Shown here piece by piece: positions 45,188 through 54,584 of a DNA stretch of 64,000 nucleotides (position 1 is the first letter of the stretch; the number at the start of each line of letters is the position of its first letter). Position numbers and translations under genes: made by a program. This DNA comes from Myxococcales bacterium. Lineage in GTDB: Bacteria > Myxococcota_A > Polyangia > Polyangiales > Polyangiaceae. The stretch lies in the NCBI GenBank assembly GCA_016720545.1, contig JADKKK010000012.1, positions 1-64,000 on the forward strand, read 5' to 3'. Under the pieces are notes generated by a model that was not told where the DNA came from, did not search any database, and was given only the letters and a program-made list of their open reading frames with translations.

Positions 45188-46117
45188 TCAGCGCGTGAGG
45201 CGCGCGATCTCTTCCTTGATGAGGGTCTCAGCGAGCTGAGGGACGACCTCCCAGACGACGCGCTCGACGATCTCGCGCGAGAGCGCGAGCACCGCGTCGG
45301 CTTGGGCCGCGCTGAGGCCGAGGCCTTCGAGCTTCGGTGCGAGCTGCCCGTTCACCTGGGCAGCGAGGGGGCTCGTGGCCGCCGCGGGGGCGGCCGTGAA
45401 CTCGGGCGCCCCCGTCACGAAGGTGGCCGTGCCCATGGGCTCGGCGCGCGCCGGAGCGGGGGAGCGCTGTGGAGCAGGCGCAGGAGCAGGAGCAGGCGCA
45501 GGCGCAGGCGCAGGAGCCGCGGCGACCGGGGCCGCTGCGCGCGGCGCGGGAGCGGGCGTGGGCGGCGCGGGCGGTGCCGCGGCGGCGGGCGGCGCGGGAG
45601 CGGGCGCAGCGCCCGGCGAGAGGGGCACTTGATCGCCGAAGATGAGCGTCGCGTTCTTGCGCACCTCCCCGCCGAGCGAGGGCTGCGTGGACTTGCCGAG
45701 CCCGGCGGCGGCCGGTCGCGAGATCGCGGCGGCCGGCGCGGCGGCCGCGGGCGAGGCCTCGCGGGTGGCGATGGCCTTCTTGACCTTGTCGATGAGCTGC
45801 TGCGTGTCGAAGGGCTTGTCGGCGAAGTCGTCGGCGCCCGCGTCGCGGCCGCGGCCCTGGTCGTAGGGGTGATACCGGCTCGCGAGCAGCACGATGGCCG
45901 CGTTAGGGTGGGCCTGGCGGAGCTCGCGGGCCAGCGCGTACCCGTCGTCGGCGCCGAGCACGGTGTCGAGCACGATGGCCGCGGGGCTCTCCGCGAGCCG
46001 CGAGGCCGAGGCGGCCCCGTCGGCCGCGACGACCTTGAAATCCTCACCGCTGAAGGTGATTTCGAGCACCTTGCGCATGGTGGCGCTGTCGTCGACGGCA
46101 AGCAGAGTCTTGGGCAC
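45188..46117 (-). CDS. Response regulator with Ala/Pro linker and C-terminal helix
   Basis: The 309-residue protein starts at a GTG (VPKTLLAVDDSATMRKVLEI). It has a full receiver domain: the acid pair in AVDDS, the phospho-acceptor Asp in IVLDTVLG, the switch Ser/Thr in VLLASRYH and Lys in ADKPFD. An Ala/Pro repeat linker follows (tandem PAPAPAP), then a short conserved end EIVERVVWEVVPQLAETLIKEEI found in many myxobacterial regulators. There is no DNA-binding domain, so it probably works by protein-protein contact, as in motility or chemosensory pathways. No histidine kinase is adjacent. Confidence 0.85.
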   Translation of the reverse strand: MPKTLLAVDDSATMRKVLEITFSGEDFKVVAADGAASASRLAESPAAIVLDTVLGADDGYALARELRQAHPNAAIVLLASRYHPYDQGRGRDAGADDFADKPFDTQQLIDKVKKAIATREASPAAAAPAAAISRPAAAGLGKSTQPSLGGEVRKNATLIFGDQVPLSPGAAPAPAPPAAAAPPAPPTPAPAPRAAAPVAAAPAPAPAPAPAPAPAPQRSPAPARAEPMGTATFVTGAPEFTAAPAAATSPLAAQVNGQLAPKLEGLGLSAAQADAVLALSREIVERVVWEVVPQLAETLIKEEIARLTR

Positions 46118-46395
46118 GGGGGGCTCCTCGGGATACGAGAGAAGGTGGCGCGGGGCCTCGGTGGACCCTTCGCACGCCAATCGGACGGGCGATTGTCTCG
46201 ACGTTCTCGGGATGGTGTCAAGCTTGCTGCCCGAAGGGTGTCATTTTCAGCTGGCGCGGGCGGGCCAGGCGCGGGCGGCGCGGCGGCGCGTGGCGACACC
46301 TCGCCTTCGGTTCGGGGCCCATCGACCTTGGTTCGGACCCGGGGCTCACCTCCGGTTTCCTGGGCGCGCGCCGCCGGGACGGCGCATGATGGGGC

Positions 46396-47370
46396 GTGCC
46401 CCCCGTCCACCATGAGGTCCCTGCCGAGCTCGAGGGCCACGCCCTCGACGGCGTCGTGCGCGCGCTGTTCAACCTGACCTGGGGCAAGGCCCGGAAGAGC
46501 GTCGAGGGGGGCAAGATCACCCTGGACGGAGCCCTGGTGACCGACGGCCTCCGTCGGGTGCGCCGCGGCAGCGTCGTCGCGTTCGACGAGGCCGCTCGGC
46601 GCCCGCGCACGACCGATCTGCCCGGCGACGCCATCGTGTACGTCGACGCGCACGTCGTGGTCGTCGAGAAGCCGGCGGGCATCAGCACCGTGCCGTACGA
46701 CGACAGCGAGACCGGAACGCTCGACGAGCGCGTCCGCGCCTACCTGTCGCGCACGTCGCAGCGGCCGGGGCGCCCGAACCTCGGCGTCGTGCATCGCATC
46801 GACAAGGAGACGAGCGGTCTCGTGGTGTTCACGCGCACGTGGCTCGCCAAAGAGAGCCTCACGGCCCAGTTTCGCGCCCACACGGTGCACCGGCGCTACG
46901 ACGCGCTCGTGCAGGGGCGCGCCTCCTCCAAGACCGTGGTGAGCCACATCCTGCAAGACCGCGGCGACGGTCTGCGAGGCAGCGCCGAGCGACAGCGGGG
47001 CATGGCGCGGGCCACGGGCGGTCAGCGGAGCGTGACCCATGTGGAGGTGCTCCGGCACCTCGCGGACGCCACCTGGGTGTCGTGCCGCCTCGAGACCGGG
47101 CGCACCCACCAGATCCGAGTGCACCTCTCCGAGGACGGCCACCCCCTGGTCGGCGAGCGGGTCTACATCCGTGGCTACACCGGCCCCCAGGTGCCGGGCG
47201 CGCGCCTCATGCTCCACGCGGCCGAGCTCGGGTTCGAGCACCCCAAGACCGCCGAGCCGTGCCTCTTCAAGAGCACACCGCCCGCCGATTTCGTCGAGAC
47301 GGTGGCGCGGCTCGAGCCGCCCGCGGAGCCCCGGCGCGCGGCGGGGCCTCGCGCGCGCTTCGAAGAATAG
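46396..47370 (+). CDS. RluA-family pseudouridine synthase
   Basis: The 324-residue protein has an N-terminal S4 RNA-binding domain (ARKSVEGGKITLDGALVTD) and a PSUS domain with the catalytic motif GVVHRIDKETSGLVVF. RLETGRTHQIRVHLSEDGHPLVGERVY and MLHAAELGFEHP are the other expected motifs. It isomerises specific uridines in rRNA or tRNA. The target (RluC/D-like or other) is not resolved. The GTG at 46396 is the only start before the S4 domain. It is divergent from the response regulator gene, and the 278 bp between them show no other gene. Confidence 0.9.
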   Translation: MPPVHHEVPAELEGHALDGVVRALFNLTWGKARKSVEGGKITLDGALVTDGLRRVRRGSVVAFDEAARRPRTTDLPGDAIVYVDAHVVVVEKPAGISTVPYDDSETGTLDERVRAYLSRTSQRPGRPNLGVVHRIDKETSGLVVFTRTWLAKESLTAQFRAHTVHRRYDALVQGRASSKTVVSHILQDRGDGLRGSAERQRGMARATGGQRSVTHVEVLRHLADATWVSCRLETGRTHQIRVHLSEDGHPLVGERVYIRGYTGPQVPGARLMLHAAELGFEHPKTAEPCLFKSTPPADFVETVARLEPPAEPRRAAGPRARFEE

Positions 47371-47511
47371 CAAACAAGATTCATGGTTTGAAGCGGGTCG
47401 CGGCCGCCCGATGGGGCGAGGGCTGGGCCGAGGCGACCCCGGAGGGCTCGGGCTCTTCGTGTGTCAGCGAGAGGTTGACAGGCCCATCGGTTCGCGGTCA
47501 ACACACGCTCC

Positions 47512-48894
47512 GTGCCCATGATCACCCAGCAAGACCTCGTCGTGAGGACCCTCGGCGCCCGCACCGTCCCCTCTGGCCTCGGGTTGTCGACGATCCCTGG
47601 CGACGAGGTCGCCGACTACGTGAAGGATGGCGCCCGCGTGCTGCTCAACGTGGAGATGGTCGAGGGCGGCGAGCCCCCCCAGTCTCTCCTCCTCGAGAAG
47701 GCGGGGCCCCGTGAGGAAATCTTCTTCGAGCCCTCGTACACGACCGCAGCGATCGTGACCTGCGGCGGGCTCTGCCCGGGCATCAACAACGTCATCCGCT
47801 CGATGGTGCTCCAGCTCCACCACAAGTACCGCGTGCGCCGCGTCATCGGCTACCGCTACGGCTACCAAGGGCTCGACCCCGCGTCGGGGCTCCGCCCGAT
47901 GGAGCTCGGGCCCGACCAGGTCGCGCACATCCACCGCCAGGGCGGCAGCTTCCTCGGGCTCTCACGCGGCAGGCGCGACGTGGGCGTGATGGTCGACACT
48001 CTGGTCCGCGACGGGGTCGACATCCTCTTCGCGATAGGCGGCGACGGCACGCAGCGCGGCGCGCGGGCGATCGAGCTCGAGGTCGAACGGCGCGGACTGT
48101 CGATCGCGGTCATCGGCGTCCCGAAGACGGTCGACAACGACGTGGCGTTCGTCGACAAGACCTTCGGCTTCGACACCGCGGTCGAGCTCGCTCGGTTGGC
48201 CGTCGACGCCGCGCACACGGAGGCCATCGGCGCCCGCAACGGCGTGGGCATCGTGAAGCTCATGGGGCGCGACTCGGGGTTCATCGCCGCCGCCGCCGCG
48301 CTGGCCAGCCGCGACGTGAACTATTGCCTGCTGCCGGAGGTCCACTACGACCTGGAGGGCCCCGAAGGGCTGTTCGCCGAGCTCGAGCAGCGCCTCCAAT
48401 CGCGCGCCCACGCCCTCATCGTCGTGGCCGAGGGGTGTGGCCCCAACATGGGCCTCCTCCCCCCCGAGCACGCCGCCCGCGATGCCTCCGGCAACGTGCG
48501 CTACGGCAGCGCGGGGGACATCGACGTCGGTCCGCGCTTGCGAGACGCGATCACGCAGCACTTCTCTCGCGTCGGGCGCGATGTCACTGTAAAATACATC
48601 GATCCGAGCTACATGATCCGCAGCGTGCCCGCGAACGCTCAGGACTCGATCTTCTGTGATGCGCTCGCCCGGCACGCCGTGCACGCGGGCATGGCCGGCA
48701 AGACGGGCATCATCGTCGGGCGCACGCACCGCATCTTCACCCACGTGCCGCTCTCGGTGGTCACGAGCCAGCGCAAGTGCATCGATCCCGACGGCGACCT
48801 CTGGCTCGCCGTGACCGAGACCACCGGGCAGCCGCCCCTCCGCGCGCGGGGCACGAGCCGGAGCAGCGAATTCCCGGTCGCGGTGCTCGACTGA
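47512..48894 (+). CDS. 6-phosphofructokinase (ATP-type clade with PKTxDND motif)
   Basis: The 460-residue enzyme belongs to the long PFK clade shared with plants and some bacteria. The key motifs are TCGGLCPGINNVIR, GGDGTQRGA, VPKTVDNDVAFVDKTFGFDT, LMGRDSGFIAA and PEVHYDLEG. GGDGT fits ATP rather than pyrophosphate as donor, while PKTVDND is shared with both, so the donor is probably ATP. It phosphorylates fructose 6-phosphate in glycolysis. Either GTG 47512 or ATG 47518 could be the start. It sits alone among unrelated genes. Confidence 0.87.
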   Translation: MPMITQQDLVVRTLGARTVPSGLGLSTIPGDEVADYVKDGARVLLNVEMVEGGEPPQSLLLEKAGPREEIFFEPSYTTAAIVTCGGLCPGINNVIRSMVLQLHHKYRVRRVIGYRYGYQGLDPASGLRPMELGPDQVAHIHRQGGSFLGLSRGRRDVGVMVDTLVRDGVDILFAIGGDGTQRGARAIELEVERRGLSIAVIGVPKTVDNDVAFVDKTFGFDTAVELARLAVDAAHTEAIGARNGVGIVKLMGRDSGFIAAAAALASRDVNYCLLPEVHYDLEGPEGLFAELEQRLQSRAHALIVVAEGCGPNMGLLPPEHAARDASGNVRYGSAGDIDVGPRLRDAITQHFSRVGRDVTVKYIDPSYMIRSVPANAQDSIFCDALARHAVHAGMAGKTGIIVGRTHRIFTHVPLSVVTSQRKCIDPDGDLWLAVTETTGQPPLRARGTSRSSEFPVAVLD

Positions 48895-48964
48895 CGTCTT
48901 GACGCGGGTCCACCGCGGCGCCACCCTGCGCGGTCGCGGGCCACGCCAGAGGCGGGGTCGCCGC

Positions 48965-49035
48965 GAGACACGAATACAGAGACACGAGACACGAGACACG
49001 AATACAGAGACACGAGACGACACGAGACACGAGGA
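48965..49035 (+). repeat. 28-bp direct repeat and GACACGAG-type simple repeat
   Basis: Two copies of a 28-bp unit containing GACACGAATACAGAGACACG start at 48965 and 48993 and run into further GACACGAG units. The tract is markedly poorer in GC than its surroundings. It lies just before the ribosome site of the SnoaL-like gene. Confidence 0.6.
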
Positions 49036-49045
49036 GGGGATGCTC

Positions 49046-50185
49046 ATGCGAAACAAGGTTCTGGTCGGGCTCTTCTTGCAGGGCGTTGCGCTCTCCATCG
49101 GCTGCGGGGCGGAGCCCCTGCCCCCGCTGCCGCCGCCGCCGCCGCCGCCGCCCCCGGTGACCGTAGCCCCGCCGCCGCCGCCCGCCGATCCCCCGCTGCC
49201 GCCGCCGAAGAAGTCTCTGGCCGAGCTCCAGCAGGCCGCCGGGAAAGGCCTCGCGGAGGCTTTCGCGGCGGGCGACGCGAAGAAGGCCGCGAGCTTCTAC
49301 GCCGAGGCGGCGGTCATCAAGGTGCCGGGCATGCCCGACGCCACTGGGCGAGCCGGTATCGAGAAGGCGCTCGCTCAGCACTTCGCCTCGTTCTCCCACA
49401 TCAAGATGGGGGAGCTGCGGGTCTTCTCGAAGGGCGAGGTCGTCATCACCGAGTGGGTGCTGAACGCCACGCACTCTGGCGAGTTCATGGGCATCAAGGC
49501 CAGCGGCAAGCCGGTGGGTTGGGCCGGCGCGAGCGTGGTGCGCTTCAACGAGGATGGCACCATCCAGGAAGAGCACACCTACTGGAACGCCGCGGTCGTG
49601 GCCTCTCAGGTCGGCGCGACGAAAGAGAAGAACCGCGCGGTGCCGGCCCTCCCGACGGGCGCGCCGCAGGTGATCACCGCGCAGGGGACGAAGGAGGAGG
49701 AGCACAATATCGCGACGCTCGCCCTCATCAACCAGACCTGGGAGGCGAAGGACGAGAAGAAGTGGCTCACGATGCTCACCGACGAGGCGAGCTGGGACGA
49801 CCTCACGATGCTCGAGCCCGCCAAGGGCAAGGTCGCGGTGCAAAAGTACTTCAAGATGCTCTCGGTGGCCTTCCCCGACGCGAAGACCACCACCGAGGCG
49901 TCGTGGGGCATGGGCGACTGGGTCATCGAAGAGGGGACCTACGCGGGCACGAACAAGGGCCTCTACATGGGCGCCCGGCCCACCCGTCGCCCCGTGGTCA
50001 TCCACGAGCTGAACCTCGTCCAGCTCGACAGCTCGGACAAGATCGTGCGCGCCATCACCTACGGCAACGACATGGAGATGAACGCGCAGCTGTCGCCTCC
50101 GAAGGCTGCGCCGAGAGCCGCGCCGATCCCCGCGGCCAAGCCTGCGCCAGCCAAGCCCGCCGCGAAGCCGGCGCCGAAGAAGTAG
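49046..50185 (+). CDS. Lipoprotein with two SnoaL/NTF2-like domains
   Basis: The 379-residue protein starts at ATG 49046, 6 bases after GGAGGGG; an in-frame ATG at 49040 sits too close to that site. The signal ends near SIGC, followed by a 35-residue poly-Pro linker. Two NTF2-like domains follow, about residues 55-180 and 210-330. Each has an alpha-helical cone start (AFAAGDAKKAASFYAEAAVIKVPG and TWEAKDEKKWLTMLTDEASWDD) and sheet motifs (VVITEWVLNAT, WVIEEGTYAGTNKG). SnoaL-like folds bind small molecules, but the ligand here is unknown. The tail is Ala/Pro/Lys-rich. Confidence 0.8.
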   Translation: MRNKVLVGLFLQGVALSIGCGAEPLPPLPPPPPPPPPVTVAPPPPPADPPLPPPKKSLAELQQAAGKGLAEAFAAGDAKKAASFYAEAAVIKVPGMPDATGRAGIEKALAQHFASFSHIKMGELRVFSKGEVVITEWVLNATHSGEFMGIKASGKPVGWAGASVVRFNEDGTIQEEHTYWNAAVVASQVGATKEKNRAVPALPTGAPQVITAQGTKEEEHNIATLALINQTWEAKDEKKWLTMLTDEASWDDLTMLEPAKGKVAVQKYFKMLSVAFPDAKTTTEASWGMGDWVIEEGTYAGTNKGLYMGARPTRRPVVIHELNLVQLDSSDKIVRAITYGNDMEMNAQLSPPKAAPRAAPIPAAKPAPAKPAAKPAPKK

Positions 50186-50245
50186 CCCGGTCGAACGCCG
50201 CGGTGTTCGCCGGGGCGCGCGTCGCGAGCCCCCGAGCGAGCCGTC

Positions 50246-51160
50246 TCACCAGACGTACTCGGGGATCTCGCGCCTCGTGAAAGAGCCGTCCTGCGGGTCG
50301 AAGACCTGGGCGCTGAGCTCGGTCAGCGCGCCGTCTTCCGCGAACGTGTACACGTTGAAGCCCGCCATGCGATCGGCGTCTTCGTGGTGAAGCGACGCGC
50401 TCGTGGCCCCAATCACCGTGGGGCGGGTGCGCGCGCTCGCTCGGCGCACGAGCCGCCGATGCAGGTGGCCGTGCAGGACGACGGAGGGCCGCGCGCTCTT
50501 CAGCGCGTGCTCGAGCTCCGCGCCGTCGTGCAGACTCTCCAGCACGGCCTTCAGCGACGAGCGCGGCGGATACGTCGGGTGATGCACCAGCACGACCGGC
50601 GTCTTGTCGCGTACGCTCGGATGCGCGAGGATCGCGTCGAGCGCGCGGCGCTGCGCGCCTCCCAGCCGCCCCGCCGCGATGAACGGCGGCCGAGGCACCG
50701 CGCTCGAGAGCCCGACGATCGCGAGCGGTCCGCGCACGCGGACGAACGGGAAGCGCCCTCCGGCGAGCGCCAGCGAGTGCTCCGGGAGATCGCTGCTCGT
50801 GTATTCTGCATACATGCGCTCGAACGGGAGCATGCGCACGTCGCGCACGTAGGTGTCGTGGTTGCCCGGCACGAGGCTCACCTGCGACGGAGGCAGCCCG
50901 AGCTCGTCGCGCAGCATGCGGAGCACCGCCCGAAACTCCGGCTCCAGCGCCAGGTTCGTGAGATCGCCCGTGATGACGACGTGATCGACTGCGGCGCGGC
51001 GCACCTCGCGCATGAGCGCGGCGGCCGTCTGCGACCGGTGCTGGTGGTTGCGCTTGAAGCGGAGGTTCGCGTAGCCGAGCAGGCGCTTGTTCGCGTACGC
51101 GAGCGGGGAGACGCCCGCGAGATCGAGCACGTGGAGGTCGGAGAGGTGAGCGACTTTCAC
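50246..51160 (-). CDS. Metallophosphoesterase (calcineurin-like)
   Basis: The 304-residue protein contains the five-block metallophosphoesterase signature: HLSDLHV (D-x-H), VVITGDLTNLAL (GD), LVPGNHDTYV (GNHD), VLVHHPTYPP (H) and VLHGHLHRRL (GHxH). It is similar to bacterial cAMP- or cyclic-dinucleotide phosphodiesterase-like Icc proteins, but the substrate cannot be assigned. The GTG at 51160 (VKVAHLSDLHV) is chosen because the longer frame is antisense noise. Its end is convergent to the SnoaL-like gene. Confidence 0.88.
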   Translation of the reverse strand: MKVAHLSDLHVLDLAGVSPLAYANKRLLGYANLRFKRNHQHRSQTAAALMREVRRAAVDHVVITGDLTNLALEPEFRAVLRMLRDELGLPPSQVSLVPGNHDTYVRDVRMLPFERMYAEYTSSDLPEHSLALAGGRFPFVRVRGPLAIVGLSSAVPRPPFIAAGRLGGAQRRALDAILAHPSVRDKTPVVLVHHPTYPPRSSLKAVLESLHDGAELEHALKSARPSVVLHGHLHRRLVRRASARTRPTVIGATSASLHHEDADRMAGFNVYTFAEDGALTELSAQVFDPQDGSFTRREIPEYVW

Positions 51161-51194
51161 CCGGTGCACACTACTGCACGCGCGGCCGCCGTGG

Positions 51195-52181
51195 TCACTT
51201 CGCGCGAGTGAGACGCGGGGCGGGCGCGGGAGGCGCGCCGACGTCGTACGCGCAGCGGAAGCCAACCTCGGGGCTCTGGTGCAGGAGCGTCGTCCCCCGC
51301 GCGGCGCCGCGCAGGAACGCAGGCCCCTCTCGGAAGGAACCGCCGCGGACCACGTGGCGACCGCCCGTAGCGGGGCCCTTGGGGTTCGTCTCTTCGGCGC
51401 CGCTGTAGCCGTGGCCGTTGCCGTCGATGTCGTAAAAATCGGAGACCCACTCGCCCGCGTTCCCCGCGAGGTCGAGCACCCCTTGCGGCGTCGCCCCGTC
51501 CGGGAACGAGCCCACCTCGGCGAGGCCCACGAAGCCGTCCGTGGCGTCGGTGGGATCGGGCGCGAACGCCCCGTGGTTGGCGAGGTGCGGATTCCACACA
51601 CGCCCCCACGGGTAGCGGCGACCCTCGGGGCCGCGCGCGGCAAACTCCCACTCGGCCTCGGTGGGGAGCCTGCCGCCGGCGAAGGCGCAGTACGTGCTCG
51701 CCGCCTCCCAGGACACGTGGGTCACCGGGAGCCGCGGTCTCGCGAAGCGCGCATCCGAGGCCTCGAAGCCCGGGCGCGCGCACCGGCCCGCCGCGACACA
51801 CCGGCCGAAGTCGGCGACGGTGACCTCGCTCCGGTCGAGGTCGTACGGCGTGAGGTGCACCTCGTGCAGCTGACCCTCGGCACGGAACAGGAAGGCGATC
51901 TCGCTGCAGCGGTCGCGGAGGATCTCGGTCTGGCAGGAGATCTGCGCGAGCTTCATTTCGACCGGCGACGAGCCCATCAAGAAGCGCCCGCCCGGGATGC
52001 GCACCCGGGGCGAAACGGGGACCGCGAGGATCACGACACCGCGTCGCTCCGCGCGAGCGGCCGGCGCCTCGGGCAGCGCCGTGGTCCACGAGGCGAGCCC
52101 GGCGTGCGCCCACGGCTCGGGTCCGCCGAGCACCGCGGCGCACGCGAGCGCCACGACCGAGACTGCTCCGCGAGACCTCAT
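51195..52181 (-). CDS. SUMF1/formylglycine-generating-enzyme-type protein
   Basis: The 328-residue protein has a signal sequence (MRSRGAVSVVALACAAVL) and an SUMF1 domain: RIPGGRFLMGS, DLDRSEVTVADFGRCV, LPVTHVSWEAASTYCAFAGG, RLPTEAEWEFAARGPEG, DLAGNAGEWVSDFYD, RHVVRGGSF and VGFRCAYD. True formylglycine enzymes activate sulfatases through two cysteines; the usual C-terminal pair is not seen. It is more likely one of the many SUMF1-type proteins that act in signalling or as binding proteins outside the cell. It lies 32 bp from the E2 gene, in the same direction. Confidence 0.8.
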   Translation of the reverse strand: MRSRGAVSVVALACAAVLGGPEPWAHAGLASWTTALPEAPAARAERRGVVILAVPVSPRVRIPGGRFLMGSSPVEMKLAQISCQTEILRDRCSEIAFLFRAEGQLHEVHLTPYDLDRSEVTVADFGRCVAAGRCARPGFEASDARFARPRLPVTHVSWEAASTYCAFAGGRLPTEAEWEFAARGPEGRRYPWGRVWNPHLANHGAFAPDPTDATDGFVGLAEVGSFPDGATPQGVLDLAGNAGEWVSDFYDIDGNGHGYSGAEETNPKGPATGGRHVVRGGSFREGPAFLRGAARGTTLLHQSPEVGFRCAYDVGAPPAPAPRLTRAK

Positions 52182-52213
52182 CCTCCGCAGCGTAGCAGGC
52201 CCGGGCGTGAGGC

Positions 52214-53584
52214 TCATCCCGCGAGCACGAGCATCGGCGCCTCGAGGAGCGCGCGCAGCTCCGCGAGGAACGCCGCCCCCACCGCGCCGTCGATCACGCG
52301 ATGATCGCAGGAGAGCGTCATGCCGAGGCGCTTGCCCGGGACCACCGCCCCGTCGACGACGACGGGCTCGTCGCGCACGCGACCCACCGCGAGGATCGCG
52401 CCTTCCGGTGGGTTGATGACGGCGGAGAACGTGTCGATCCCGAACATCCCAAGGTTCGAGATCGAGAAGGTGCCGTTCGACATCTCCTCGGGGCGGAGCT
52501 TCCTCGCGCGCGCGCGTCGCGCGAGCTCGCGCACCTCGGCCGCGATGGCCGCGACGCTCTTCTTGTCCGCGTCGCGCACCACCGGCGTGACGAGGCCGTC
52601 GGGCACGGCGACCGCCACCGAAATGTCGACGCGCGAGTGCACGAGCAGGCCCTCGTCGGAGAACTGGGCGTTGCACTCCGGCACACGCGCGAGCGCGAGC
52701 GCGACCGCCTTGATCAGGAGGTCGTTGACGCTGAGTTTCGTGGCCGCGCCCTCCTTGCCGGCCGCGGCCTCGGCCAGGCGGGCGTTGACCGACTCGCGGA
52801 GCGCCGACAGGGGCGCCGCGTCCACGTCGATGGTGAGGTAGAAGTGCGGGACGGTGCTCTTCGATTCGACGAGCCTGCGCGCGATCGTCCGTCGCATCGG
52901 TGAGAGCGGTCGCACCTCGGGTGGGGCGAGGGCCGAGCTTGCAGGCGAGGCGGGCCCAGCGAGCGCGAGGGGCGCTGCCGCGAGCGCCGTCGTCGCGGCG
53001 GCCTCCAGGTCCTCCGGGAGCACGCGGCCGTGCTTGCCGCTCGCGCGCACCTGGTCGAGTGCCAGGCCGCGGTCACGCGCGAGCTTCCTCACATACGGCG
53101 AAGCCAGCACGCGGCCGGTCTCGCCGTCGTCCCCGTGTTCGGGCTCCTGGGACGTGCGATCGAGCGCCGAGCCGCCCGGCCTGAAGCCTCCGCTCGTCGC
53201 CGGAGCGGCTGGCGCCGACGCGACCGGCACGGGGGCCGGCGCAGGCGCGGGCGCGGGAGCCGCGGGCGCGGGCAGCGGCGCGGCGGCCGGCGCAGCTCCG
53301 CGGGGCGCCGCGCCGAGGGTCGCGAGGAGGCCCGCGATGTCCTCGCCAGCGATGCCGACGATCGCCACGGGCTGACCGAGCCGCACCTGGGCGCCCGCGT
53401 CGACCAGCAGGGCGAGCAGCGTCCCGGCGTCGAAGGCGCGGAACTCCATCGTCGCCTTGTCGGTCTCGACCTCGGCGAGGAGGTCGTCGATCGCGACCGC
53501 GTCGCCCGTCTTCTTGTGCCAGGCCGAGAGCACGCCCTCTTCCATCGTGGGCGAAAGCTTCGGCATCTCCAGGATCTTCGCCAT
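52214..53584 (-). CDS. pdhC: Pyruvate dehydrogenase E2 (dihydrolipoamide acetyltransferase)
   Basis: The 456-residue protein has one lipoyl domain with the modifiable Lys43 in ETDKATME and an Ala/Pro linker. A peripheral-subunit-binding domain (VRKLARDRGLALDQVRASG, GRVLPEDLEA) and the catalytic acetyltransferase domain follow. The active-site motif DHRVIDGAVG places His428 and Asp432. Start MAKILEMPKLSPTMEEG is standard. It passes the acetyl group from the E1 component to CoA. It lies 1 bp after E1beta, so the order E1alpha-E1beta-E2 forms an operon. The E3 gene is elsewhere. Confidence 0.93.
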   Translation of the reverse strand: MAKILEMPKLSPTMEEGVLSAWHKKTGDAVAIDDLLAEVETDKATMEFRAFDAGTLLALLVDAGAQVRLGQPVAIVGIAGEDIAGLLATLGAAPRGAAPAAAPLPAPAAPAPAPAPAPVPVASAPAAPATSGGFRPGGSALDRTSQEPEHGDDGETGRVLASPYVRKLARDRGLALDQVRASGKHGRVLPEDLEAAATTALAAAPLALAGPASPASSALAPPEVRPLSPMRRTIARRLVESKSTVPHFYLTIDVDAAPLSALRESVNARLAEAAAGKEGAATKLSVNDLLIKAVALALARVPECNAQFSDEGLLVHSRVDISVAVAVPDGLVTPVVRDADKKSVAAIAAEVRELARRARARKLRPEEMSNGTFSISNLGMFGIDTFSAVINPPEGAILAVGRVRDEPVVVDGAVVPGKRLGMTLSCDHRVIDGAVGAAFLAELRALLEAPMLVLAG

Positions 53585-53585
53585 C

Positions 53586-54572
53586 TCAGCCTCTCCCGCG
53601 CGTGACGACGCGCTTCACGGTGGCCACGACCCGCTCGGGCTGCGGCAGCACCTCTTGCTCGAGCTTCGCGTTGTACGGCATCGGCACGTCGAGCTGCGCG
53701 ACCCTCAGGATCGGCGCGTCGAGGGAGTCGAACGCGAGGCGCTGCACGCGGTCGGCGACCTCCGCGCCGACGCCGCCGTACGGCCAGCCCTCGTGCACGA
53801 CGACGCACCGGTGGGTCTTCTTGACCGAGCGCACGACGGTCTCTTCGTCGAGCGGGCGGAGGGAGCGAAGGTCGACGACCTCGACGTCGATCCCGTCGGC
53901 AGCCAGCGCCGCAGCGGCCTCGAGCGCGACGTGGGTCATGCGCGAGTAGCTGACCACGGTGCAGTGCGTCCCGGGACGGACGACGAGCGCCTTGCCGAGC
54001 TCGAGGGCGTCGAGGTCGTCGGGCACCTCGCCCTTCACCGAGTAGAGGGTCTCGGACTCCATGAAGAGCACGGGATCGTCGTCTCGGATCGCCGCCTTCA
54101 TGAGGCCCTTCGCGTCGGCCGGTGTGGCGGGGGCCACGACCTTCAACCCGGGCACGGTCGCGTAGAAGTGCTCCATCGAGTGCGAGTGCTGGCTCCCCAC
54201 CTGGCGGGCGCTCCCGTTGGGGCCGCGGAAGACGATGGGGCAGCTGAACTGCCCTCCCGACATCTGTCGAATCTTCGCGGCACCGTTCAGGATTTGGTCG
54301 AAGGCGACCGCCGAGAAGTTCCACGTCATGAACTCGATGATCGGGCGGAGGCCCACCATCGCTGCGCCGACGCCGATGCCCGCGAAGCCGCACTCGGCGA
54401 TCGGGGTGTCGATGACGCGCTTGGCTCCGAAGCGCTCGAGCATGCCCTCGGACACCTTGTAGGCGCCCTGGTAGTGGCCGACCTCTTCGCCCATCAGAAA
54501 CACGCGCTCGTCGCGCTCCATCTCCTCGATCATGGCTTCGCGGAGCGCCTCTCGGTAACGCAAGGTTCGCAT
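53586..54572 (-). CDS. pdhB: Pyruvate dehydrogenase E1 beta subunit
   Basis: The 328-residue protein is a classic E1beta: MRTLRYREALREAMIEEM, FLMGEEVGHYQGAYKVSEG, VIDTPIAECGFAGIGVGAAM, FRGPNGSARQVGSQHSHS, and VVDLRSLRPLDEETVVRSVK, then the C-terminal VVHEGWPYGGVGAEVADRV. All are at normal positions and length. It provides the pyrimidine-side contacts of thiamine diphosphate. It is separated from E1alpha by 12 bp and from E2 by 1 bp. Confidence 0.93.
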   Translation of the reverse strand: MRTLRYREALREAMIEEMERDERVFLMGEEVGHYQGAYKVSEGMLERFGAKRVIDTPIAECGFAGIGVGAAMVGLRPIIEFMTWNFSAVAFDQILNGAAKIRQMSGGQFSCPIVFRGPNGSARQVGSQHSHSMEHFYATVPGLKVVAPATPADAKGLMKAAIRDDDPVLFMESETLYSVKGEVPDDLDALELGKALVVRPGTHCTVVSYSRMTHVALEAAAALAADGIDVEVVDLRSLRPLDEETVVRSVKKTHRCVVVHEGWPYGGVGAEVADRVQRLAFDSLDAPILRVAQLDVPMPYNAKLEQEVLPQPERVVATVKRVVTRGRG

Positions 54573-54584
54573 GGCTTGGTCCTC

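Noticed and set aside
45415..47373. 652-codon minus-strand frame across the RluA gene
   Set aside because: Antisense to a gene with complete catalytic motifs, and low-complexity at its end.
48965..49035. CRISPR array
   Set aside because: Only two unit copies with no unique spacers. It is a simple tandem repeat.
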